Positions 1-6,665 of a DNA stretch of 10,072 bases are shown in pieces. Both the position numbers and the translations under genes were made by a program. The notes under the pieces were generated by a model. It had not been told where the DNA came from and did no database searches. It saw only the letters and a program-made list of their open reading frames with translations. Source of the stretch: a bacterium HR27 (lineage in GTDB: Bacteria > Chloroflexota > Chloroflexia > Thermomicrobiales > Thermomicrobiaceae); assembly GCA_002898975.1 (NCBI GenBank), contig BEID01000018.1:1-10072 (forward strand), given 5' to 3'. Numbering within the stretch: position 1 is the first letter of the stretch; each line of letters starts with the position of its first letter.

Positions 1-1
1 A

Positions 2-18
2 ACTACGAGTATCGTAGT
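2..18. promoter_or_regulatory. Perfect 7-bp inverted repeat, candidate operator
   Basis: ACTACGA (2-8) and TCGTAGT (12-18) are exact reverse complements separated by three bases, giving a 17-bp dyad. It lies about 95 bp upstream of the HxlR-family regulator. HxlR proteins are dimeric winged-helix factors that usually bind short dyads near their own or divergent promoters, so this is a plausible operator. It could equally serve a divergent gene lying left of the window. The function is inferred; only the symmetry is seen. Confidence 0.4.
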
Positions 19-85
19 GTAAGCGTGTGCCGTTGTCAAGGAATCATTCCGATCTCGGGTCGAAGCACTGCTCTGCCGCACGCGG

Positions 86-91
86 TACAAT
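86..91 (+). promoter_or_regulatory. Possible -10 element for the HxlR-corrinoid operon
   Basis: TACAAT differs from the sigma-70 -10 consensus TATAAT at one position. It lies 20 bases before the preferred start codon, which would give a very short 5' leader. No convincing TTGACA-like -35 is seen 16-18 bp upstream, so the call is weak. Apart from this and the dyad at 2-18, I see nothing in bases 1-111. Confidence 0.25.
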
Positions 92-111
92 GGCAGTGGC
101 GAGGATGGATG

Positions 112-486
112 ATGCGACGCGATGCACATCACGAGGCAAGCTGTCCCATCGCACGTGCAGCGCGGCTCCTCGGTGATCACTGGGTTTTGCTGATCCTGCG
201 CGAACTCGGCCAGGGGAACCGGCGGTTCCACGAGTTGCTCGACGGTACCGGCATCAGTCCAGCCGTGCTGTCGCAGCGCCTGCGTTACCTCGAGGCCGAG
301 GGGTTGATTTCCCGGCACGCCTACGCGGAAGTTCCGCCACGCGTCGAGTACGCGCTCACGGAAAAGGGACGTGCTGCGCTGCCGCTCATCGAGCAGCTGC
401 GCGAGTACGGCGAGCGCTGGCTGACACCGGAGCCACCTGAGGATACGGCAGTGCCGTCCGACGAGCCGACCGTGGCCGAAGTGTGA
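112..486 (+). CDS. HxlR-family winged-helix transcriptional regulator
   Basis: A 124-residue single-domain DNA-binding protein. After a short N-terminus (residues 1-10) comes the family signature CPIARAARLLGDHWVLLILR, then the recognition region FHELL...ISPAVLSQRLRYLEAEGLI and the wing around VEYALTEKGRAALPLI. Length and order are typical of HxlR regulators. The start is taken at ATG 112, with GAGG (101-104) 7 bases upstream; ATG 109 is possible, and the frame stays open back to a GTG at 25, but those extra residues do not look like family sequence. Cys11, just before the first helix, matches the cysteine that several HxlR members (YodB, HypR) use to sense oxidants or electrophiles; whether this one does so is unknown. 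It is followed after 18 bp by a corrinoid-binding protein gene and an ECF transporter gene, so it probably controls that operon. Family assignment is secure; ligand and targets are inferred. Confidence 0.92.
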   Translation: MRRDAHHEASCPIARAARLLGDHWVLLILRELGQGNRRFHELLDGTGISPAVLSQRLRYLEAEGLISRHAYAEVPPRVEYALTEKGRAALPLIEQLREYGERWLTPEPPEDTAVPSDEPTVAEV

Positions 487-504
487 GAACGATCGGAAAC
501 GAGC

Positions 505-1434
505 GTGCGCATCGTCTCGCTTCTACCGAGCCTCACCGAAATCTGCTGGGCTCTCGGGCTCGCTGACGATCTCGTCGCCGTCACGCACGAGTGCGACTAT
601 CCTCCCGCCGTTGGCGCCAAACCACGGATTACCCGGAGCTTGCTGCCGCCCGGGCTCGGCCATGCGGAGATCGATGCGGCGGTGCGGCAGCGCGTCGCAG
701 CCGGACTCCCGCTCTACGAGCTGGATACCGAGCAGCTCGCTGCGCTGGCCCCCGACCTGATCCTGACGCAGGCCCTCTGTCCGGTCTGCGCGGTCTCGGT
801 CGACGACGTGTGCCGGCTCGCGGCCGCGCTTCCCAGACCACCACACGTCGTCTCGGTCGAACCGACGACGCTCGACGAGATCTTCGACTCGATCGAGACG
901 GTGGGCGAGGCGACCGGCTGCCGGGAAACCGCACGAGCAGTCGTGACCGCGTTACGCCAGCGGCTCGCCTGGATACAGCAACGGCTGGCTGGGGTACGGA
1001 GCCGACCCCGGGTTGTCTGCCTCGAATGGCTCGCTCCGCCGATCGTGGCCGGTCACTGGGTGCCGGAAATGGTCGAACTCGCTGGTGGGCACGACGTCCT
1101 CGGAATCGCTGGGAAACCCTCGTTCACGGTGACCTGGGAGCACGTCGCTGCAGCTGACCCCGAGGTGCTCGTTCTGATGCCGTGCGGATACGACCTTGCC
1201 GGCGTGCAGGAACTCGGCCAGCAGTTGCTGGCCGATCCCGCGATCCGGGAAGTCCCGGCAGTCTCGCACGGGGCAGTCTGGGCCGTCGATGCCTCGAGCT
1301 ACTTCAGCCGTCCTGGACCGCGCGTGGTGGCCGGCGTCGAAATCCTGGCTGCGCTGCTCCATCCCGAACGCTGTTCGACTGACATGCAAGACCGGGCCGC
1401 ACCGGTCCGACCGCTCTCGTCGCTCGTCTCCTGA
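505..1434 (+). CDS. BtuF-like cobalamin (corrinoid)-binding protein, no signal peptide
   Basis: A 309-residue protein of the periplasmic-binding-protein 2 fold (BtuF/FhuD class). It opens directly with the first beta strand, MRIVSLLPSLTEICWALGL, then THECDYPP (28-34), TQALCPVCAVS (88-98), LEWLAPPIVAGHWVPEMVEL (173-192), MPCGYD (225-230) and SYFSRPGPRVVAGVEIL (265-281). These match the group usually annotated as cobalamin-binding protein. The start is GTG 505; the Shine-Dalgarno match is weak, and no upstream start adds a signal peptide or lipobox, so the product appears cytoplasmic, unlike classical BtuF. Cys92 and Cys95 are conserved-looking and could bind metal or corrinoid; this is inference. 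Its stop overlaps the next start (TGATG), indicating translational coupling with the ECF S component and a joint role in corrinoid uptake or handling. Other corrinoid or chelated-metal ligands cannot be excluded. Confidence 0.85.
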   Translation: MRIVSLLPSLTEICWALGLADDLVAVTHECDYPPAVGAKPRITRSLLPPGLGHAEIDAAVRQRVAAGLPLYELDTEQLAALAPDLILTQALCPVCAVSVDDVCRLAAALPRPPHVVSVEPTTLDEIFDSIETVGEATGCRETARAVVTALRQRLAWIQQRLAGVRSRPRVVCLEWLAPPIVAGHWVPEMVELAGGHDVLGIAGKPSFTVTWEHVAAADPEVLVLMPCGYDLAGVQELGQQLLADPAIREVPAVSHGAVWAVDASSYFSRPGPRVVAGVEILAALLHPERCSTDMQDRAAPVRPLSSLVS

Positions 1435-2249
1435 TGCGTCAGCTCGTGCGTCTCTCCGGTCCGTTGAGCCTGGTCTTAGCCTCACTCGGCGGCCTCGCCG
1501 CGTTCCTCTATCCCTTTCTGCTTCCTGCTTTCGGGATCGAACCAGCACGGGGGAACCAACTGGCTGTACCGCTCCTCTTCGCCGTGCTCGCGCTGCTCTC
1601 GGTCGCGGTGCTGGTGAGCGAGGTGCTCCAGGCAGAGCAGCACCGCGGCGATGCAGCGCGCTTCGTCGCGCTCCTCGCCGTTTTGGTAGCGCTGGATGCT
1701 GCTCTCCGCTTCGTCCCGAGCTTCATCGGCGCGAGCCCGATCTTTCCTCTGATCATCCTCAGCGGCTACGTGTTCGGTGCACGTTTCGGCTTCGCGATGG
1801 GAGCCCTCACCTTGCTCGTCTCCGCGATCCTGACAGGCGGGATCGGCCCATGGCTCCCCTATCAGATGCTCTGCGCTGGCTGGATCGGTCAGTCAGCCGG
1901 GTGGCTCCCGAAACGCCACGGTTGGCCGCGGCGGCTCCTGCTCGCCGCGTTCGGTGCCACGTGGGGCTTCCTGTTCGGAGCCTTGATGAACCTCTGGTTC
2001 TGGCCCTTCGTCGCTCCCGGCGTCACCGAGAGCGCTGGTCTGTACTGGACACCAGGCATGTCGCTCGTCGAGACCGTGCGCGCCTATGCCCGTTTCTATC
2101 TCGCGACCTCGCTCCTCTTCGACGGCACGCGAGCGATCGGCAACGCGGTGCTCCTCCTGCTGCTCGGCGACCCGCTCTGCGTCATACTGGAGCGCTGGCG
2201 TCTACGCCTGAGCTGGTACCCCTGGCAACCGCTCGACGAGACCGGCTAA
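1434..2249 (+). CDS. ECF transporter S component (substrate-binding membrane subunit)
   Basis: A 271-residue polytopic membrane protein. Hydrophobic segments lie near residues 8-32, 43-64, 74-94, 101-118, 120-140, 165-192 and 220-250. The loop GGIGPWLPYQMLCAGWIG (135-152) and GALMNLWFWPF (182-192) resemble ECF S components, the small membrane subunits that capture vitamins and pair with a shared EcfA-EcfA'-EcfT energising module. The start ATG 1434 overlaps the stop of the BtuF-like gene by one base, so the two are probably co-translated; that context favours cobalamin or a corrinoid precursor as substrate (CbrT-like function), but the sequence alone does not fix it. No ATPase or EcfT gene lies in the window, so the module is presumably encoded elsewhere (group II arrangement). 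The charged stretch 64-74 (VLQAEQHRGDA) is a cytoplasmic-type loop. Its TAA overlaps the stop of the convergent CoA-transferase gene. Confidence 0.82.
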   Translation: MRQLVRLSGPLSLVLASLGGLAAFLYPFLLPAFGIEPARGNQLAVPLLFAVLALLSVAVLVSEVLQAEQHRGDAARFVALLAVLVALDAALRFVPSFIGASPIFPLIILSGYVFGARFGFAMGALTLLVSAILTGGIGPWLPYQMLCAGWIGQSAGWLPKRHGWPRRLLLAAFGATWGFLFGALMNLWFWPFVAPGVTESAGLYWTPGMSLVETVRAYARFYLATSLLFDGTRAIGNAVLLLLLGDPLCVILERWRLRLSWYPWQPLDETG

Positions 2250-3436
2250 ATAGCTCCAGCCTCGCGCATCGCCACGATCTGGTCCGCCGTATACCCCAGC
2301 TCCCCCAGCACTTCTTCAGTATGCTCGCCGAGCAGCGGCGGGTGGCGGCGGATATCCGCCGGTGTGCGGGAAAAGCGCCACGGGAAGCCGGTTTGATCGA
2401 CTGTACCGAGTGTCGGATGCGGGATCCTCCGGTGCAGCTCCAGATGCTGGACCTGGGGATCGGCGAAGACCTCTGGCACGGTGTAGATCGGGCCGCAGGG
2501 AACCTGTGCAGCATCGAGACGCTGCACGATCTCGGCAGTCGTCAAGGTCCGCGTCACCGCCTCGATCCGTTCGACCAGTTCCGGGAGATGCGTGATCCGT
2601 CCCGCGTTGTCAGCAAAGCGGGGATCCCCGAGGAGATCATCGAGACCGAGCGCCCGGCACATACGCGCGAAGATGGCATCGTTCCCCGCTGCGATATTGA
2701 CGTGTCCATCGGCACTGCGGAACGTCTGGTACGGTGCGACGATCGGGTGCGCGTTCCCGGTTCGCTTCGGAGCCTCACCGGTCGCGAAGTAGATACCGGC
2801 CTGATAGGTGAGCAGGGCGACCTGCCCGCCGAGCATCGAGGTATCGATGTACTGTCCTTCGCCGGTCTGCGCACGGTGGTACAGTGCTGCCACGATCGCC
2901 AGGGCCGCGAACATGCCGGCGCCGATGTCAGCGATCGGCACGCCGAAGCGCACCGGTTCGCCGTCCGGGAAACCGGTCACACTCATCAACCCCGACATCC
3001 CTTGAACGATGAGATCGTAGGCTGTGCGATCCTTCCCGGGACCAGTCTGCCCGAAACCGGAGATCGAACAGTAAATGATCTGCGGCCGGCGCCCGCGCAC
3101 CGCTTCGTAGCCGATACCGAGCCGATCGACGGTGCCCGGACTGAAGTTCTCGACGATCACGTCGGCGCGATCGACCAGTCGCCAGAAGACTTCCTGCCCG
3201 GCTGGATGCTTGAGATCGAGCGTGATACTCCGCTTGTTACGGTTGACCGAAAGGTAGTAGGCGCTGATACCGTCGATAAAGGGAGGCCCCCAGGATCGGG
3301 TGTCGTCTCCGGTACCCGGGCGCTCGATCTTGATCACGTCCGCTCCGAGATCGCCCAGGAGCATGGTACAGTACGGGCCTGCCATCACCCGCGTGAGATC
3401 GACCACGCGGACACCGCTCAGCGGTAGCTGCGCCAT
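2246..3436 (-). CDS. CaiB/BaiF family (class III) CoA-transferase
   Basis: A 396-residue cytoplasmic enzyme of the formyl-CoA transferase/CaiB/alpha-methylacyl-CoA racemase family, which moves CoA between carboxylic acids or racemises acyl-CoAs. The N-terminus has GVRVVDLTRVMAGPYCTMLL (8-27) and LGADVIKIERPGTGD (30-44), followed by SVNRNKRSITLDLK (63-76) and ENFSPGTVDRLGIGY (96-110). The catalytic aspartate of the family corresponds to Asp170 in PIADIGAGMF (167-176), and the C-terminal half carries GEGQYIDTSML and QVPCGPIYTVPEVFADPQV. Length is normal and no lesion is seen. The start is supported by GGAGG (complement of 3446-3450) 9 bases upstream. It stands alone: its partner acid is not revealed by neighbours, which are an unrelated two-component pair upstream and a convergent ECF gene downstream, with stops overlapping in CTAA. 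Oxalate/formate, carnitine, benzylsuccinate or mesaconyl-type substrates cannot be told apart here. Confidence 0.93.
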   Translation of the reverse strand: MAQLPLSGVRVVDLTRVMAGPYCTMLLGDLGADVIKIERPGTGDDTRSWGPPFIDGISAYYLSVNRNKRSITLDLKHPAGQEVFWRLVDRADVIVENFSPGTVDRLGIGYEAVRGRRPQIIYCSISGFGQTGPGKDRTAYDLIVQGMSGLMSVTGFPDGEPVRFGVPIADIGAGMFAALAIVAALYHRAQTGEGQYIDTSMLGGQVALLTYQAGIYFATGEAPKRTGNAHPIVAPYQTFRSADGHVNIAAGNDAIFARMCRALGLDDLLGDPRFADNAGRITHLPELVERIEAVTRTLTTAEIVQRLDAAQVPCGPIYTVPEVFADPQVQHLELHRRIPHPTLGTVDQTGFPWRFSRTPADIRRHPPLLGEHTEEVLGELGYTADQIVAMREAGAI

Positions 3437-3474
3437 CGTCCTTCGCCTCCCACCCGAACCGACACAACGACGAA

Positions 3475-3494
3475 CGCCACCGATCCCGGTGGCG
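3475..3494 (-). terminator. Hairpin after the response regulator, possible intrinsic terminator
   Basis: CGCCACCG (3475-3482) and CGGTGGCG (3487-3494) form a perfect 8-bp GC-rich stem with a 4-base loop. On the minus strand it lies about 40 bases after the response-regulator stop and is followed by a moderately T-rich run (TTCGTCGTTGTGTC). That fits a weak Rho-independent terminator separating the kinase-regulator unit from the CoA-transferase gene. It could instead sit in the CoA-transferase mRNA leader. Confidence 0.45.
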
Positions 3495-3515
3495 CATTCA
3501 TAGTCGCACAGCTCG

Positions 3516-3529
3516 CTCGCGGATGCGAG
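3516..3529 (-). other. Small hairpin immediately after the response-regulator stop
   Basis: CTCGC (3516-3520) and GCGAG (3525-3529) pair around a 4-base loop, five bases past the minus-strand TAG of the response regulator. The stem is short and has no T run, so it may simply protect the mRNA 3' end or be chance in GC-rich DNA. Confidence 0.25.
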
Positions 3530-3534
3530 ACGGT

Positions 3535-4212
3535 CTATCGCCGTGGTACGTCAGTCGGCCGCGGCACCAGGCCATGCGAAATCGCGTAGATCACGGCCTG
3601 CGTGCGATCACGGACGCCGAGCTTCTGGAAGAGCGCCGAGAGATTGTTCTTGACCGTGCTCTCGGCCAGATGCAAGGCATCAGCGATCTGCTTGTTGCTG
3701 TAACCCTGCGCGAGCAGGCGGAGCATGGTCAGCTCACGATCCGAGAGTTCCTGGCCGCGCGTCGGTACCTTCGCGAGCAGCCGCTGGTACTCGCGCATCA
3801 GGATCGGCGCCAGATCGGGATCGATCGTCGCGCCTCCCTCAGCCGCCACGTGAATCGCGCGCAGAAGCTCGTCCGGCTTGCTGTTCTTGACCAGATAACT
3901 GCGGGCACCCGCCCGGATAGCGTGGAGCACGTACTCTTCATCGTCGTACATCGTCAGCATGATGACGTGCACGTCACGATACTGGTGAGCGATCGCCTCC
4001 GTCGCCCGGATGCCATCCATCCCTGGCATGTTGATATCCATGAGTACGACGTCCGGTCGAAGCTGCTCGACGAGCTGCAAAGCTTCCTGGCCCGAGGCTG
4101 CTTCACCGACCACTTCGATCGTCTCATCCGTCTCGATGAGCTGGCGCAACCCTTCGCGAAACAGATCGTGGTCGTCCACGATCAGCACCCGAATGCGGCG
4201 TTCGCCTGCCAT
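3535..4212 (-). CDS. NarL/FixJ-type response regulator (REC + LuxR HTH)
   Basis: A 225-residue two-domain transcription factor. The receiver domain (about 7-122) has the acidic pair Asp13-Asp14, the phospho-acceptor Asp59 in VVLMDINMPGMDG, Thr87 in IMLTMYDD and the invariant Lys109 in SYLVKNSKP, so it looks fully competent for phosphorylation. The C-terminal LuxR-type helix-turn-helix runs from about 158 to 215 (LSDRELTMLRLLAQGYSNKQ, then STVKNNLSALFQKLGVRDRT). Start ATG (complement of 4210-4212) is preceded by AGGAG at 6-base spacing. The gene follows the GAF-domain kinase on the same strand after 84 bp, which is a standard cognate-pair layout, although that kinase has a degenerate ATP-binding domain. 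The gap holds a direct repeat and a hairpin that may give the regulator its own control. Target genes are unknown. Confidence 0.95.
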   Translation of the reverse strand: MAGERRIRVLIVDDHDLFREGLRQLIETDETIEVVGEAASGQEALQLVEQLRPDVVLMDINMPGMDGIRATEAIAHQYRDVHVIMLTMYDDEEYVLHAIRAGARSYLVKNSKPDELLRAIHVAAEGGATIDPDLAPILMREYQRLLAKVPTRGQELSDRELTMLRLLAQGYSNKQIADALHLAESTVKNNLSALFQKLGVRDRTQAVIYAISHGLVPRPTDVPRR

Positions 4213-4244
4213 CTTGCGCTCCTAGCGTCCCATTGCCACCGATC

Positions 4245-4261
4245 GGAGACTGCCTGTCTCC
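4245..4261 (-). promoter_or_regulatory. Hairpin in the kinase-regulator intergenic gap
   Basis: GGAGAC (4245-4250) and GTCTCC (4256-4261) are exact reverse complements with a 5-base loop, 33-49 bases upstream of the response-regulator start. It could act in the mRNA between the two cistrons (processing or stability) or be a protein-binding dyad. There is no following T run, so it is not a typical terminator. Confidence 0.3.
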
Positions 4262-4263
4262 TG

Positions 4264-4281
4264 CTCCATTCAACTCCATTC
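4264..4281 (-). repeat. 8-bp direct repeat with 10-bp period upstream of the response regulator
   Basis: CTCCATTC occurs at 4264-4271 and again at 4274-4281 (GAATGGAG when read on the coding strand). The 10-bp period places both copies on the same face of the helix, as expected for a site bound by a head-to-tail dimer. It lies 52-69 bases before the response-regulator start, suggesting an internal promoter or autoregulatory site. The binding role is inferred. Confidence 0.35.
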
Positions 4282-4296
4282 CTAGCCGTTTCGTCA

Positions 4297-6510
4297 TCAC
4301 CGGTTCGTCCTAATCGGGACTTCCGTCTGCGCAACGAGGATATCGGGCCGTACCGAGATCGCGACGGTCGTCCCACCGTCCGGTAGACCTGTGACCCGGA
4401 TCGTGCCTCCGAGCAAACGGACCCACTCTTCGACTAGGGCCACGCCAGGCAACTGCACCCACGCTTCGTATCCACCCCACTTCCCATCATCGGCGATGAC
4501 GAGCAGGATCGTCCCGTCACGCTGCTGCCGCACGCGCAGGACGAGTCGCGTGATCCCAGCCGGGAGTCGCGCTCGCTCGATCAGCGTTTGCGCGATCCGA
4601 TAGAGCTTTTCCTCGAGATCCGGTTGCGGGCGTTCCGGCAACTCGCCGAGAAAGTCGACGGCGATGCCCGTCGTCCGTTCGAGCTGGGTCAGGAAATCCC
4701 GCAACGCGGCGACGAAGCCGAGATGCTCGAGCGAGGCTGGCCGCAACCGGAAAATCGCATCGCGCAACGTCGCGATATGCTCGGCCAGTCGATCGCGCAC
4801 CTGCTCCAGCTCGAGCACCGTGTGCTCGACCGGCTGTTGGTCGGCCCGGCGCAACGTGAGCTCGATCCGGTACAACGTCCAGGCGAGTCCTTGCAACACG
4901 TTCGTGTGGATCGTCTCGACGAGCCGCCGTCGCTCGCTCTCCTCCGTTGCCAGCGCATCCAGCAACGCCCGCCCGAGACGATGCGGTTCAGCGACCGACA
5001 GCGCACGACGGCGCAACTCCGCTCCAGCTGGCTCGATCAGCCCGGCCAACCACCGCAGGACCAGCTCGACAGTGGAACCCGGTTCCTCCGCCGCGCAGGC
5101 GGCCACCAGCGCTCCCACCCCCGATTGCAGGGGAGCGACGAGTAACGAGCGGGCACGTATTTCTTCCGGCACCACTGCCTGCCACTGCTCGCGCTGTGGG
5201 CTCCCCAAGCGAACCGGGTCCGCAGCCTGCAGAGCAGCTGCGAACGCACCCTGGGCCGGCGAGGCACGCACCGGCAGCGGCTTGCCGCCGGCCACCCAGA
5301 ACCAGACCAGTCGCTCACTGTCGCGGAGTACCAGCGCTACGGCGACGACATCCGGCTCGCGGCTCAGGAGACGCCAGAGAAACGCACTCAGGCTCGCAGG
5401 ATCGCTGACCGCGCACAGTGCGGTGAGCGCTTCTTCGAACTGCCGCGCGCGGTCGTGCGCGGCACTCGCTCGTTCCTCGTCGCCGAGCCAGGCGAGCAGA
5501 CCGACGAGCACGGGCGCGATGCCTTCGAGCGCACGCAGTGCTTCCTCTGCCACTTCGGGAAGCGCGCTCCGCCACGCGAGAAGGACGAGGCCACGCGGCC
5601 GTTCTACGCTGACCGGTAGCGGTACGGCAATGACGCTCGTCACTTCCCGCGGGAAGAGGAGATCGATGCCGTCCGATACCTGCAGGCGCTCGCCCCTGCC
5701 ACGCTCGAGCATGCCACGCAGGAGTGCGGCGACGCGCGTCGTCGCCAGCGCTGCAGGATCGGGAAAGAGGGAGACTTCCCCCTGGGCGATCAGGAGTTCG
5801 GGGCGATCGCCTGCCGCCCAGCGGACGAGGAGCGCCGCATCGGCCCGTGTTCGCCAGCGCACCGCCTCCAGTACACGACGAAGTGCCTCTCGAGCTTTCG
5901 ACACGGAGGCGAGTGCCCCCGCGATGAGCGTGTTCACCCACGATCGATCCGCGGGTTGCTTCTCACCGGCCAAGAGGACGAGCGCCAGGATCGGCGCGAG
6001 CAGCGAGGCGATCGTTCGTTCCTCATGGGTAAACGGCTCGCCGTGGCGCCGCGCGAGGTCGAGACGGCCGACGATCCGGTCGCCGGCGGCCAGCGGGAGG
6101 ACGAGCAGTTCCCGAACACCGTCGCGCTGGAACTCCGCGATATCCTGTGTCGAAAGGAGCGGCCCGGGTCCGAGACGAGAGATCGTCCCAGCTACCACGT
6201 CACGACGGTCGAGGCGCTCGAAACCGGCGGGCAGCGTGCGGGTACCTACTGGTTCGGCAGCCTGGCCCCGCGCCACCACCAGGCGCAGCTGTCGCTCGGG
6301 CATGACGCGCCAGATACGCACGAGATCCGCCGGTACGGCACGCTGCACTGCAGCAGCGATCGCCTGCCAATCGAGAGACTCCGGGGTCGAGCGTTCGATA
6401 GTCTCGAGGAACTCCTCGAGCCATGCTGGCACGGCTCGATCACCAGCCGTCGTGACCGGTGCCGACTTCGTCTTGTCTCTCGTGAGCCAGCGCAGGCGCC
6501 CGTCAGTCAT
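4297..6510 (-). CDS. GAF-domain sensor histidine kinase (HisKA_3 type) with degenerate ATP-binding domain
   Basis: A 737-residue soluble sensor with no membrane segment. Order: GAF domain about 48-182 (VLPLAAGDRIVGRLDLARRH inside), two further GAF-like regions about 192-340 and 352-497, a HisKA_3 dimerisation helix about 524-592 and a HATPase-like domain about 632-720. The phospho-acceptor is His535 in LVETIHTNVLQGLAW, but the acidic residue that normally follows it is Thr536. In the ATP lid and pocket the N-box Glu and Asn become Thr642 and Arg646 (LYRIAQTLIERARLP), the second glycine of the DxGxG box is Trp678 (ADDGKWGG), and the glycines and arginine of the G2 region are lost (GVALVEEWVRLLGG); only the terminal GGTT is normal. 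Autophosphorylation is therefore doubtful. I prefer the ATG at 6508-6510 (weak GGGAAG upstream); ATG 6550-6552 adds 14 residues. It is followed by an intact response regulator and is divergent from the MBL-fold gene. Confidence 0.88.
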   Translation of the reverse strand: MTDGRLRWLTRDKTKSAPVTTAGDRAVPAWLEEFLETIERSTPESLDWQAIAAAVQRAVPADLVRIWRVMPERQLRLVVARGQAAEPVGTRTLPAGFERLDRRDVVAGTISRLGPGPLLSTQDIAEFQRDGVRELLVLPLAAGDRIVGRLDLARRHGEPFTHEERTIASLLAPILALVLLAGEKQPADRSWVNTLIAGALASVSKAREALRRVLEAVRWRTRADAALLVRWAAGDRPELLIAQGEVSLFPDPAALATTRVAALLRGMLERGRGERLQVSDGIDLLFPREVTSVIAVPLPVSVERPRGLVLLAWRSALPEVAEEALRALEGIAPVLVGLLAWLGDEERASAAHDRARQFEEALTALCAVSDPASLSAFLWRLLSREPDVVAVALVLRDSERLVWFWVAGGKPLPVRASPAQGAFAAALQAADPVRLGSPQREQWQAVVPEEIRARSLLVAPLQSGVGALVAACAAEEPGSTVELVLRWLAGLIEPAGAELRRRALSVAEPHRLGRALLDALATEESERRRLVETIHTNVLQGLAWTLYRIELTLRRADQQPVEHTVLELEQVRDRLAEHIATLRDAIFRLRPASLEHLGFVAALRDFLTQLERTTGIAVDFLGELPERPQPDLEEKLYRIAQTLIERARLPAGITRLVLRVRQQRDGTILLVIADDGKWGGYEAWVQLPGVALVEEWVRLLGGTIRVTGLPDGGTTVAISVRPDILVAQTEVPIRTNR

Positions 6511-6616
6511 CGCGTCTTCCCGACCCCGGCCCGGCACACCCATCGAAACCATCGACAGTGAACGTTCGCTGGAGGAGTATCATCGGTACCGGTCCGTGCG
6601 GGAAGCTGGTCCCCGA

Positions 6617-6636
6617 GCGACCACCCGAATGGTCGC
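6617..6636. promoter_or_regulatory. 7-bp inverted repeat in the divergent kinase / MBL-hydrolase control region
   Basis: GCGACCA (6617-6623) and TGGTCGC (6630-6636) are perfect reverse complements around a 6-base spacer, in the roughly 155 bp between the start codons of the divergent kinase and hydrolase genes. It may be an operator serving one or both promoters, or a hairpin in the hydrolase leader just before AGGAG at 6647-6651. No convincing -35/-10 pair was found on either strand in 6511-6665. Confidence 0.35.
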
Positions 6637-6665
6637 CAGTGAAACCAGGAGAACGAACCGCTACC

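Noticed and set aside
1..111. Cobalamin riboswitch before the corrinoid operon
   Set aside because: Only 111 bases are available, and I see no convincing B12-box or conserved core elements. A covariance-model search with upstream sequence would decide.
25..111. N-terminal extension of the HxlR regulator from GTG 25
   Set aside because: The 29 extra residues are unlike the family, no ribosome binding site precedes it, and it would overlap the -10-like TACAAT.
1196..3427. A 743-codon + strand frame crossing the ECF and CoA-transferase genes
   Set aside because: No recognisable domain, Arg-rich, and it spans three well-supported genes in other frames.
3523..4386. A 287-codon + strand frame opposite the response regulator
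   Set aside because: The minus-strand product is an unambiguous response regulator with all key residues; this frame is its shadow.
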